Below the pieces are notes generated by a model, which saw nothing but the letters and a program-made list of their open reading frames with translations, had not been told where the DNA came from and did no database searches. A DNA stretch of 19,301 nucleotides from Halovenus sp. (GTDB lineage: Archaea > Halobacteriota > Halobacteria > Halobacteriales > Haloarculaceae): the NCBI GenBank assembly GCA_003551265.1, contig PUMG01000115.1, forward strand, positions 1 to 19,301. The letters run 5' to 3'. Positions 13,673-19,301 of the stretch are shown piece by piece. The first letter of the stretch is position 1. Every line of letters starts with the position of its first letter. The position numbers and the translations under genes are program-made.

Positions 13673-14748
13673 AACTCGACGGCGTCTCGAACTCCTTCTT
13701 TGATTCTGAGCGCCTGTGGCAGGTAGAAGTCCTCCAGCGCGTGCAGCGGCATGTGGGCGTCGTAGCCAGCGATACGCTGGATGGGTGCCTCCTGATACAG
13801 CAGCGCTTCCTCCTGGATGGTCGCTGCAATCTCTGCCCCCACACCCGCCGTCTTCGGCGCTTCGTGGACGACTGCACCACGACCCGTCTTCTCGAAGGAG
13901 TCGACGATGGTGTCGATGGGAAGCGGTGAGAGGCTACGGAGGTCGACAACCTCGCAGTCGATGCCCTCCTCAGCAAGTTCCTCAGCTGCAACGAGCGTCG
14001 GTCGGGTCATCGAGCCCCACGTGAACACCGAGATGTCCGTCCCTTCTCGGCGGATTGCGGCCTCGTCGAGCGGAAGTTCGTACGAAGACTCCGGTACCTC
14101 CTCACGGAACGCGCGGTAGATGAGCTTCGGTTCGAGGAAGATGACAGGGTCGGGGTCACGAATTGCGGCCGTGAGTAGCCCTTTCGCGTCGTACGGCGTC
14201 GAGGGCGTGACAACTTTCAGACCAGGTTCGTGAACGAAAAACGCCTCCTTCGATTCGGAGTGATGCTCGGGCGCGCGGATGCCGCCGCCGTAGGGCATAC
14301 GTACGACGAGTGGTGCGTTCGACTGGCCGTGTGTCCGACTGCGCAGTCGAGAGGCGTGGCTGACGAGCTGGTCGAAGGCGGGATAGACGAAGCCCATGAA
14401 CTGTATCTCGGCGACTGGACGCATTCCCGAGAGCGCGAGACCGATAGATGCGCCCACAATTCCCGCTTCGGCGAGCGGTGTATCGACGACCCGATGGTCG
14501 CCGAACTCGTCGTAGAGTGCGTCCGTGGCGCGGAACACGCCGCCGTTGCGACCGACATCCTCACCGAGCACCATGATGCGTTCATCCTGGCTCATCTCGG
14601 TGTAGAGCGCGTCTGCAACCGCCTCGACGAGCGTGAGTTCCGAGAGGGTCTCGGCAGAGTGGTCGTGCAGTTCCTGCTGATTCACGCTCACTGTTTCGTC
14701 ACCAGCAGCTTCGACGTTCTCACGAACGGTGTCGGCGTACGAACTCAT
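13669..14748 (-). CDS. 2-oxoacid dehydrogenase E1 component, beta subunit
   Basis: The 359-residue beta subunit of the thiamine-diphosphate-dependent E1 enzyme, which decarboxylates pyruvate or a branched-chain 2-oxoacid. The catalytic-site segment MVLGEDVGRNGGVFRAT (59-75, Glu63), TPLAEAGIVGASIGLAL (90-106), EIQFMGFVYPAFDQL (114-128) and RAPEHHSES (158-166) are all typical. Residues 1-36 (SSYADTVRENVEAAGDE and onward) precede the usual family start near LTLVEAV and form an acidic extension. The start ATG overlaps the stop of the alpha gene by 4 bp, so the two are translated as a unit. No E2 or E3 gene follows; the next gene faces it. Confidence 0.92.
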   Translation of the reverse strand: MSSYADTVRENVEAAGDETVSVNQQELHDHSAETLSELTLVEAVADALYTEMSQDERIMVLGEDVGRNGGVFRATDALYDEFGDHRVVDTPLAEAGIVGASIGLALSGMRPVAEIQFMGFVYPAFDQLVSHASRLRSRTHGQSNAPLVVRMPYGGGIRAPEHHSESKEAFFVHEPGLKVVTPSTPYDAKGLLTAAIRDPDPVIFLEPKLIYRAFREEVPESSYELPLDEAAIRREGTDISVFTWGSMTRPTLVAAEELAEEGIDCEVVDLRSLSPLPIDTIVDSFEKTGRGAVVHEAPKTAGVGAEIAATIQEEALLYQEAPIQRIAGYDAHMPLHALEDFYLPQALRIKEGVRDAVEF

Positions 14749-15875
14749 TCTAACACCTCCGAGAACGCGCTGTCACCGTACTTTTCACGCAACTCACGCA
14801 GCTCCTCACGCTGGTCTTCGAGTCGCCTCGGCAGTTCGTCGTAGACGTGCTCGAAGATGTCGTCGGGGTCGGCTTCCAGCGACTCCGCCTCCTCGACAGC
14901 GGTCTGGATGCGGTCGTCGACCCGTTTCTCGATGGTCGCCTGCCGCTCGTCTGTGAGGATTCCCTCGTTCGTGAGGTAACCACGAAGTCGGTCGACGGGG
15001 TCGCGCTCGCGGTAGTACTCGGCGGCGTCGTCTGGCCGGTAGACGGTTGGGTCGTCGGAGGTCGTGTGTGCGCCGAAACGATACTGGAGGGACTCGATCA
15101 GCGTCGGTCGACCTTCGCCAGGGCCCGGGTCTTTCGCCTTGCGCACTGCGCCACGGGTGGCCTGATACACCGCCAGCGGGTCGAGTCCGTCGACGCGGAC
15201 GCTCTCGATGCCGTAGGCGTCGGCTTTCTGTGCCAGCGTCTCGCTCTGTGTCTGGCGCTCCACCGGCGTCGAGATTGCCCACTGATTGTTGTTGCACACG
15301 AATACGGCTGGTACGTCGAAGACGCCAGCGAAGTTGAGTCCCTCGTGGAAGTCACCTTCCGAAGTCGCGCCGTCACCAAAGTGACACAGCACTGCCCGGT
15401 CCTGCTGGCCCTGAAGCTTGAAGCCCCAGGCCATCCCCATCGCCTGTGGAATCTGTGTCGCAATCGGGATGTACTCCGGCATGACGTTCACGCCATCGGG
15501 AATTGCATACCCCTCACGATACCCTCGAAGCGGCGCGAGCAGCGACGTGAGGCTCATCCCGTGAACGTGTTTGGCCGCGTGATCCCGGTAGGTCGGGAAC
15601 AGCCAGTCCTGCTCGTCGAGTGCGTAACTGGTCGCAACCTGTGAGCCTTCCTGTCCGGTCATGGGCGCGTAGGTTGCGAGTCGACCCTGGCGTTGAAGGC
15701 TGATTGCTCGTCTGTCGAATCGGCGTGCGAGCACTAACGCCTCGTACATCGCCAGTAGCTCGGCTTCGGAGAGGTCGGGAACTTCGGCGTCCGGCCGAAC
15801 GTTCCCATCGGGGTCCAGTATCTGTAAACGGTCGTTGCTGTCCTGTTCGTAGACGCTTGAGTGGGCGTTCATCAT
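14745..15875 (-). CDS. 2-oxoacid dehydrogenase E1 component, alpha subunit
   Basis: The 376-residue alpha subunit that binds thiamine diphosphate. The cofactor motif runs from GDGATSEGD (167-175) to CNNNQWAIS (194-202). Substrate-side segments TYAPMTGQEGSQVA (68-81), PTYRDHA (94-100) and FGAHTTSDDP (267-276) are present. HTTSDDP is close to branched-chain and acetoin-type enzymes, so pyruvate is not the only candidate substrate. The start could be 15875 or 15872 (ATGATG); a longer frame to 15926 adds an unrelated, Gln-rich start. It overlaps the beta gene by 4 bp. The 5' region is long and contains three hairpins. Confidence 0.92.
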   Translation of the reverse strand: MMNAHSSVYEQDSNDRLQILDPDGNVRPDAEVPDLSEAELLAMYEALVLARRFDRRAISLQRQGRLATYAPMTGQEGSQVATSYALDEQDWLFPTYRDHAAKHVHGMSLTSLLAPLRGYREGYAIPDGVNVMPEYIPIATQIPQAMGMAWGFKLQGQQDRAVLCHFGDGATSEGDFHEGLNFAGVFDVPAVFVCNNNQWAISTPVERQTQSETLAQKADAYGIESVRVDGLDPLAVYQATRGAVRKAKDPGPGEGRPTLIESLQYRFGAHTTSDDPTVYRPDDAAEYYRERDPVDRLRGYLTNEGILTDERQATIEKRVDDRIQTAVEEAESLEADPDDIFEHVYDELPRRLEDQREELRELREKYGDSAFSEVLE

Positions 15876-15933
15876 GGTCGTTGTCTCGTGTGTTTGCTGT
15901 TGTGGGTCCGTCCCGTGGGTTCGCACCTGCGTG

Positions 15934-16053
15934 CCCGCTGTGGAACCAGCGGGAGTTGTTCGATGTCAGTACGAATTTCGGCCGACCTGCTCCGGGTCCG
16001 TCGCCATCGTAACCCGGAACCAGTGTCGGTCGTGTCCCGACAGCGGTGTCGGG
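15934..16053 (-). promoter_or_regulatory. Candidate structured leader of the E1-alpha mRNA
   Basis: Three perfect 7-bp inverted repeats lie in order on the minus strand. They are CCCGACA/TGTCGGG (16036-16053, 4-nt loop), TCCGGGT/ACCCGGA (15991-16018, 14-nt loop) and CCCGCTG/CAGCGGG (15934-15953, 6-nt loop). If transcription starts from the AT-rich tract at 16080-16092, all three would be in a leader of about 180 nt before the ATG at 15875. No known riboswitch core was recognised, including the thiamine-diphosphate type. Function is inferred only from position and structure. Confidence 0.45.
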
Positions 16054-16079
16054 AAGTTATCGAAGATTAAATGTGATTG

Positions 16080-16092
16080 TTTTAAAAATAAG
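16080..16092 (-). promoter_or_regulatory. Candidate TATA region for E1-alpha
   Basis: On the minus strand CTTATTTTTAAAA is the strongest AT-rich element upstream of E1-alpha, followed by a second, ACATTTAAT, near 16066-16074. Transcription would begin around 16040-16060, at the first hairpin. It lies about 205 nt from the start codon, unusually far for this window. Confidence 0.4.
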
Positions 16093-16105
16093 TGCTACTG
16101 TGCGT

Positions 16106-16127
16106 CCGAACGCCGGCGACCGTTCGG
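16106..16127. promoter_or_regulatory. Perfect 7-bp inverted repeat upstream of the E1-alpha TATA region
   Basis: CCGAACG (16106-16112) and CGTTCGG (16121-16127) flank an 8-bp centre that itself contains GCCGGC. A further short pair, GGGG (16159-16162) and CCCC (16169-16172), follows. Lying 14 nt beyond the AT-rich tract on the upstream side for E1-alpha, it could be an activator or repressor site; no protein is known to me for it. The rest of the spacer, 16173-16346, holds a TATA-like GATAATAC (16204-16211) and a 12-codon open frame. Confidence 0.35.
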
Positions 16128-16346
16128 TTGGTGATAATTGACCTGCTGCACAGACGTCGGGGAGACTGCCCCAGTACATACTCGGATAAATGTTGGTGGG
16201 ATAGATAATACTTCTGCTACTTGTGCTAACATGACCCACACTGACACTCCCCTCAACGGCATTTGGTGACTTCCTTCGAGAGAAATAGGCGTCCGAAGCG
16301 TTCGCAGAGGAGTAACGCTATTACTGGGGCAGACCTGCGTTCGACC

Positions 16347-17216
16347 ATGAGCATTGATGTACTGGACGACCGGCAGGCGATAGACACCCACGCACACCAG
16401 CCAACCAGCGAGTTTCTTCACGATGCAGGCGGACAGATGATGAAAGATGCGGCCAGACGGTTTGGTTCGGAGATGGAGACCTGGAGCTACGAGGAGATGA
16501 TTGCGGAGTACCACGAGGTGGGCATCGGTCGTGCGGTCTTGCTCGGGTGGGACGCCGAGACGAACACCGGCAATCCACCGGTTCCGAACGACTACGTTGC
16601 CGAGGTGCGTGACAGCCACGACGACTTCTTCATCGGCTTCGGCTCGGTCGACCCGCTGAAAGACGACTGCGTCGAAGAGGCACGCAGATGTGTCGAGGAC
16701 CTCGACCTCTCGGGGTTCAAATTCCAGCAGATTGCCCAGGGCTTCGACCCGTCCGACGCCGAGTACGAACCGCTCTGGGAGACCATCGAGGAACTCGGGG
16801 TTCCCGTTGTCTTTCACGGCGGGAACTCGACGCTCGGTGCGTGTGCGCCGGGTGGACGCGGTCTCCACATCAAGTACGGGAACCCTATGCTGATTGACGA
16901 CGTTGCCGCACGTCACCCCGACCTCCAGATACTGATTGCTCATCCCGCGTACCCGTGGGAGAAAGAGCAACTCGCCATCTGTCAGCAAAAGGGGAACGTC
17001 TACATGGATCTCTCGGGGTGGATGCCCCGCTACATCGACGACCAGGTGCTTCACTATGCGAAGACGCTGCTGAAGGACAAGGTCATGTTCGGCACCGACT
17101 ACCCGATGCTCAGACCCGAACCGTGGCTCGAACAGTTCGATGAACTCGGATACTCCGAGGAGATACAGCGCAAAATTCTCTGGGAGAACGCCGAACAGTT
17201 CCTCGGACTGTCCTGA
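16347..17216 (+). CDS. Metal-dependent amidohydrolase family protein (COG2159)
   Basis: A 289-residue TIM-barrel hydrolase or decarboxylase. All expected metal ligands are present: His15 and His17 in IDTHAHQP, His157 in VVFHGGN, His199 in ILIAHPAYPW, and Asp251 in MFGTDYP. The ATG at 16347 begins a family-like N-terminus; the longer frame from 16263 adds a basic, unrelated stretch. Relatives include aminocarboxymuconate-semialdehyde decarboxylase-like and ketoacyl-CoA hydrolase-like enzymes, so the substrate is unknown. It is divergent from E1-alpha across a 471-nt region. A 19-bp tandem duplication covers its stop codon and a 76-bp palindromic element follows at 17289. The protein at 3152-3961 is a paralogue with altered ligands. 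Confidence 0.85.
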   Translation: MSIDVLDDRQAIDTHAHQPTSEFLHDAGGQMMKDAARRFGSEMETWSYEEMIAEYHEVGIGRAVLLGWDAETNTGNPPVPNDYVAEVRDSHDDFFIGFGSVDPLKDDCVEEARRCVEDLDLSGFKFQQIAQGFDPSDAEYEPLWETIEELGVPVVFHGGNSTLGACAPGGRGLHIKYGNPMLIDDVAARHPDLQILIAHPAYPWEKEQLAICQQKGNVYMDLSGWMPRYIDDQVLHYAKTLLKDKVMFGTDYPMLRPEPWLEQFDELGYSEEIQRKILWENAEQFLGLS

Positions 17217-17244
17217 GACTGTCGAACTGTCCTGAGACTGTCGA
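17207..17244. repeat. Perfect 19-bp tandem duplication over a stop codon
   Basis: ACTGTCCTGAGACTGTCGA occurs at 17207-17225 and again, without a mismatch, at 17226-17244. The first copy contains the last codons and TGA (17214-17216) of the amidohydrolase gene. The lack of divergence suggests a recent duplication. Confidence 0.9.
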
Positions 17245-17288
17245 ACGAGCTACCTCCAGGAATGCGCGCACGTCCGTGTTGGAGGTAT

Positions 17289-17364
17289 CGCGATTCTCGT
17301 ACGTCATCAGAGAGTTCTCGCCGCAGGTCGTGAGGAGACTCTCTGAACAGGTCCGATAATCTCT
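17289..17364 (+). repeat. 76-bp palindromic element, copy 3 (diverged)
   Basis: Same length and orientation as 18443-18518, with about 55 of 76 positions shared by eye. The arms are well conserved (GATT, TCGTACGTCATCA, ACAGGT, CGATA) and most changes fall in the centre. The two halves still pair with each other. It begins 44 nt after the duplicated stop region of the amidohydrolase gene. Confidence 0.75.
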
Positions 17365-17665
17365 ACCGCTATCGCTCGCTGTTGTTGTGGTTGGTATCAA
17401 TAGCGATAATGCAGAGGATGCGTACACGCGTTTCCCTGAAGACAGAGTGTATACTGACACACCGAATTTCGTGAACTCGTGGTAGCCACACTGACGGATA
17501 TGTGAATACAGGAAGTACAGAAAACCGGTTGAGGAGTCGGAGATACAGTCCAGAAATATCGGATATTAGTCAGAGACCGGGGGCGAGAATCTACAGAATT
17601 TCTCTCCGTCAGTACCTCGTCGGATTCGTTGGGTCTGGCAATTCTCGCCACCTGAGTTTCGGTAG
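17365..17665. other. Gene-poor, AT-richer spacer with inverted repeats
   Basis: No convincing gene was found in this 300-nt stretch, and it looks less GC-rich than its surroundings. It holds a perfect 13-bp palindrome, AATATC-G-GATATT (17554-17566). It also has a perfect 9-bp inverted repeat, GGCGAGAAT (17582-17590) with ATTCTCGCC (17641-17649), enclosing 50 nt. Open frames here (for example 17397-17651 on the minus strand) have no recognisable domain. It could be a remnant, a small RNA gene or a regulatory region. Confidence 0.4.
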
Positions 17666-17673
17666 GTTTATGC
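17664..17673 (+). promoter_or_regulatory. Probable TATA box of the DUF7556-type gene
   Basis: AGGTTTATGC lies 24-33 nt before the ATG at 17697, fitting a leaderless transcript and favouring this ATG over the out-of-frame one at 17693. Confidence 0.5.
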
Positions 17674-17696
17674 CGCGGTGTCAGTAATTATCATGC

Positions 17697-17864
17697 ATGC
17701 AGCCGGATACAGTCGTCCCGGCCGAAGCGGCAACGAGTACGAACGTGATGGCGTCAGTCGAGGAGGGACCGGTAGACCAGTTTATCCTCGCAGACATTAG
17801 CACAGACGACGCGTACCTCACAGTTCGACTCGCAGACGCCGCCTCGCTCTCAGACTGGCGATAA
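17697..17864 (+). CDS. Short conserved haloarchaeal protein, DUF7556 type
   Basis: A 55-residue acidic protein: MQPDTVVPAEAATSTN, then VMASVEEGPVDQF, ILADISTDDAYLTV and a C-terminal ADAASLSDWR. The pattern VMASV, ADISxDDAYLTV and a final SDWR matches a small haloarchaeal family I recall as DUF7556, of unknown function. It is shorter than many gene finders accept. The frame is supported by a TATA box at the right distance, the acidic composition, and termination by TAA just 24 nt before the convergent msrA stop. Confidence 0.7.
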   Translation: MQPDTVVPAEAATSTNVMASVEEGPVDQFILADISTDDAYLTVRLADAASLSDWR

Positions 17865-17888
17865 TCCGGCTTTCGATCTCCCATCGAG

Positions 17889-18416
17889 TCACAGCTCTGT
17901 GAGCTTGCTCTGGAACTTCTCACGGACCTTCTCGACTTTCGGGGCGGCGTGCATCCGACAGTAGGCGTCGCTGGGATTTTTCTCGAAGTAATCCTGGTGG
18001 TACTGCTCGGCCTCGTAGAACGTCTCGAGGGGTTCGAGTTCGGTGACAACATCGTTCCGGTACTCCTCGTCGAGTGCTTCGATGTACGCACGCGCGGTGC
18101 GCTCTTGTTCGTCGTCGTGTGCGAGAATGATAGAGCGATACTGCGTTCCAACGTCTGGACCCTGCCTGTTCAACTGTGTCGGGTCGTGAATCGTGAAGAA
18201 TACCTCAAGCAACTCGTCGTAGCCGACGACGTCGGGGTCGTACACCACCTGTACAACTTCTGCGTGGCCTGTCGTCCCCGCGCAGACCTCTTTGTATGTG
18301 GGTTCTTCGGTGTGACCACCAGCGTAGCCGGAGGTCACCGCCTCGACGCCGTCGAGTTCTTTGAACGCCGCCTCGATACACCAGAAACAGCCTCCACCGA
18401 GCGTTGCCGTTGCCAT
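17889..18416 (-). CDS. msrA: Peptide methionine sulfoxide reductase A
   Basis: This enzyme reduces the S-form of methionine sulfoxide in proteins and free methionine, repairing oxidative damage. The 175-residue protein starts ATATLGGGCFWCIEAAF, with the catalytic GCFWC motif (Cys10 attacks the sulfoxide). VTSGYAGG, YKEVCAGTTGHAEVVQV, FFTIHDPTQLNRQGPDVGTQYRS (split across about 73-95) and YHQDYFEKNP follow as expected. The ATG at 18416 starts right at the family N-terminus; a longer frame to 18464 runs into the 76-bp repeat. A TATA-like CTATAC on the minus strand (about 18437-18443) abuts that repeat, 21-27 nt from the ATG. Confidence 0.95.
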   Translation of the reverse strand: MATATLGGGCFWCIEAAFKELDGVEAVTSGYAGGHTEEPTYKEVCAGTTGHAEVVQVVYDPDVVGYDELLEVFFTIHDPTQLNRQGPDVGTQYRSIILAHDDEQERTARAYIEALDEEYRNDVVTELEPLETFYEAEQYHQDYFEKNPSDAYCRMHAAPKVEKVREKFQSKLTEL

Positions 18417-18442
18417 ACGTTCTCTTGGGCGTCGAGTCGTAT

Positions 18443-18518
18443 AGGGATTATCGTACGTCATCATCGATTTCTCGCTGTCCGCCCCAGCGAGAATCTCTGT
18501 ACAGGTACGATACTCCCT
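18443..18518 (+). repeat. 76-bp palindromic element, copy 2
   Basis: Ends AGGGATTATCGTAC and GGTACGATACTCCCT. It differs at only about 6 of 76 positions from the reverse complement of 4016-4091. It lies between the msrA start (27 nt away) and the end of the membrane-protein gene at 18570, in the upstream region of msrA, and its left end touches the msrA TATA-like sequence. Confidence 0.85.
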
Positions 18519-18569
18519 GTCTGTATCTGACTGCCCGGACCAGAATCGCCACAGACAGTAGCTGGCGAG

Positions 18570-18971
18570 TCACGTTTCGGCGTCCGTCCCTGGCCGAAAC
18601 CGATGGATGAGTGTCCCCACGACGACGTCGAAGACGCCGAAGACGACCGCGATTGCACCGATTTCGAACGCCTCAAATCCGAGTCCGAGACTGGTGGTTG
18701 TCTCCACGAGACCGATGGCTCCGACGGCACCGACTCCGAGACAGAGTTGCACCCACCACGTTCCGCGCTCGCGCAACCCCGCTCCCAGCACAATTGCGAG
18801 ACCGACCAGCGACCCGGTTGCGACAGACGACGGGAGAACGAGCGAGAGCCCAAGCAACGCCAGCCCGCCCAGAACCACACCGAACCCAGCGCTTCGAAGA
18901 CGAAGCGGGCCGGAGACGCGTTCGCTCATGACTGGAGGTCGCTTCTCGGGGAGCATACCAATGTCGGTCAT
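18570..18971 (-). CDS. Small four-helix membrane protein
   Basis: A 133-residue hydrophobic protein I do not recognise by family. Four probable membrane helices lie in VVLGGLALLGLSLVLPS, TGSLVGLAIVLGAGL, WWVQLCLGVGAVGAIGLV and FEIGAIAVVFGVFDVVVGTLI, with a cytoplasmic-looking basic end HRFRPG. The ATG at 18971 was chosen because a TATA-like TACTATGTAT (minus strand, about 18991-19000) lies 20-29 nt before it; ATG 18929 (starting MSERVSGPLRL) is a reasonable alternative. It is upstream of msrA on the same strand but separated by 153 nt and a repeat, so separate transcription is likely. It is divergent from the PstS-like gene. Confidence 0.65.
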   Translation of the reverse strand: MTDIGMLPEKRPPVMSERVSGPLRLRSAGFGVVLGGLALLGLSLVLPSSVATGSLVGLAIVLGAGLRERGTWWVQLCLGVGAVGAIGLVETTTSLGLGFEAFEIGAIAVVFGVFDVVVGTLIHRFRPGTDAET

Positions 18972-19011
18972 TCCCGGCAATGTCCCGTGAATACATAGTA
19001 GAACGGATGCA

Positions 19012-19112
19012 TATATATTGAAATATATAGTTTAGTAATTGTCTTGAGCACTATCGACGTGTCTATATTATAACCTACTTCAGTATATAGCTATTATAAT
19101 CACTCTTATACG
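19012..19112 (+). promoter_or_regulatory. AT-rich regulatory region of the PstS-like gene
   Basis: This stretch is the most AT-rich in the window. It has a perfect 8-bp inverted repeat, TATATATT (19012-19019) and AATATATA (19022-19029), with only 2 nt between. A second pair is CTATAT (19063-19068) with ATATAG (19085-19090). The likely core TATA, ACTCTTATACG (19102-19112), lies 22-32 nt before the ATG at 19134. Several AT palindromes ahead of a phosphate-uptake gene suggest phosphate-dependent control, an inference from gene identity. Confidence 0.45.
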
Positions 19113-19133
19113 TTCGTGCGGAAGTTGCTGACG

Positions 19134-19301
19134 ATGTCAAAGGAAATCGACACGACCCGGTACACGGTGACACGCCGCCAGGCAATTGCAACCATTGCGG
19201 CAGGCAGCACGGTCGCAGTGGCCGGGTGTGGGGTTCTCGGTGGAGACGACGAAGATACGACCATCGTCGCATCTGGGTCGAACACGGTGGCACCAATCAC
19301 A
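19134..19301 (+). CDS. Phosphate ABC transporter substrate-binding lipoprotein, PstS-like (partial)
   Basis: The first 56 residues of a secreted binding protein; the gene runs off the right edge. A Tat signal is visible: twin arginines Arg14-Arg15 in YTVTRRQAI, a moderately hydrophobic core IAAGSTVAVA, and a lipobox VAGC with the lipid-attached Cys32, the usual haloarchaeal export route. After an acidic spacer GGDDEDT comes IVASGSNTVAPIT, close to the SGSSTVxPI start of PstS proteins, which capture phosphate outside the cell for the PstCAB transporter. The rest of the operon would lie to the right. Another substrate-binding lipoprotein is possible but less likely. Confidence 0.75.
   Translation, partial: MSKEIDTTRYTVTRRQAIATIAAGSTVAVAGCGVLGGDDEDTTIVASGSNTVAPIT

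Noticed and set aside
15876..15926. A 17-residue upstream extension of E1-alpha
   Set aside because: The added residues are Gln/Thr-rich and unlike the family N-terminus. The ATGATG at 15875-15870 fits better, and no promoter lies just upstream of 15926.
15874..16134. An 86-codon cysteine-rich open frame (13 Cys) on the plus strand before the amidohydrolase gene
   Set aside because: It runs through the E1-alpha start, the three inverted repeats and the AT-rich promoter tract. Its cysteines lack CPxCG-type pairs and are better explained by the reverse-strand sequence.
17397..17651. An 84-codon minus-strand open frame in the gene-poor spacer
   Set aside because: Ser/Thr/Arg-rich with no acidic bias, no recognisable domain and no promoter at the right distance; I treat the region as non-coding.
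3989..18530. Two unrelated-looking open frames share the peptide pattern IIVRHHRFLAVR..NLCTGTI
   Set aside because: The shared peptide lies entirely in copies 1 and 2 of the 76-bp DNA repeat. The similarity is a by-product of the repeat, not evidence for a protein family.
1..19301. tRNA and rRNA genes, integrase attachment sites and complete insertion sequences
   Set aside because: Looked for by eye on both strands without a convincing candidate; short or degenerate ones could be missed without a computed search.

Overview
The window looks like chromosomal DNA of a halophilic archaeon (class Halobacteria). The proteins are rich in Asp and Glu. Many genes start on an ATG about 22-30 nt downstream of a TATA-like box, as in leaderless haloarchaeal transcripts. 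Several small proteins match families I know only from haloarchaea (types DUF7110, DUF7109, DUF7556, DUF5793, DUF5518 and the HVO_0758-type zinc finger). No tRNA, rRNA, CRISPR array or complete insertion sequence was seen. Family names come from memory of the proteins; no search was run.

Layout. 1-3160: end of an archaeal shikimate kinase, chorismate mutase, an orphan VapB-type antitoxin (-), hisS and a family 2 glycosyltransferase. 3152-4958: an amidohydrolase-fold protein (-) divergent from a TrmB-type regulator. 5008-8342: endonuclease III, a Nudix hydrolase (-), a uS10 paralogue, an M20 peptidase-like amidohydrolase and a [2Fe-2S] ferredoxin. 8508-10464: a DUF7110-type protein, then a leftward group of zinc-finger protein, DUF7109-type protein and CoA-type Nudix hydrolase. 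10602-12624: a dihydropteroate synthase homologue followed 7 nt later by a GpgS-like glycosyltransferase. 12790-15875: a DUF5518-type membrane protein, a DUF5793-type protein, and leftward genes for E1-alpha and E1-beta of a 2-oxoacid dehydrogenase. 16347-19301: a canonical amidohydrolase, a short DUF7556-type gene, msrA (-), a four-helix membrane protein (-) and the start of a PstS-like phosphate-binding lipoprotein.

How genes may work together. The first genes belong to aromatic amino acid synthesis. The dihydropteroate synthase homologue and the aminobenzoyl-glutamate hydrolase-like M20 enzyme could both touch p-aminobenzoate and folate metabolism, though they lie about 3 kb apart. Endonuclease III, two Nudix enzymes and MsrA are repair or sanitation functions. 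Strands alternate often, giving six tail-to-tail gene pairs.

Most interesting non-gene structure. (1) Three copies of an exactly 76-bp imperfect palindrome, at 4016-4091, 17289-17364 and 18443-18518. (2) A long E1-alpha leader holding three perfect 7-bp hairpins, with more inverted repeats just upstream. (3) Short tandem duplications lying on the stop codons of three separate genes. (4) An amidohydrolase paralogue that has lost three of five expected metal ligands while its in-window relative keeps all five.
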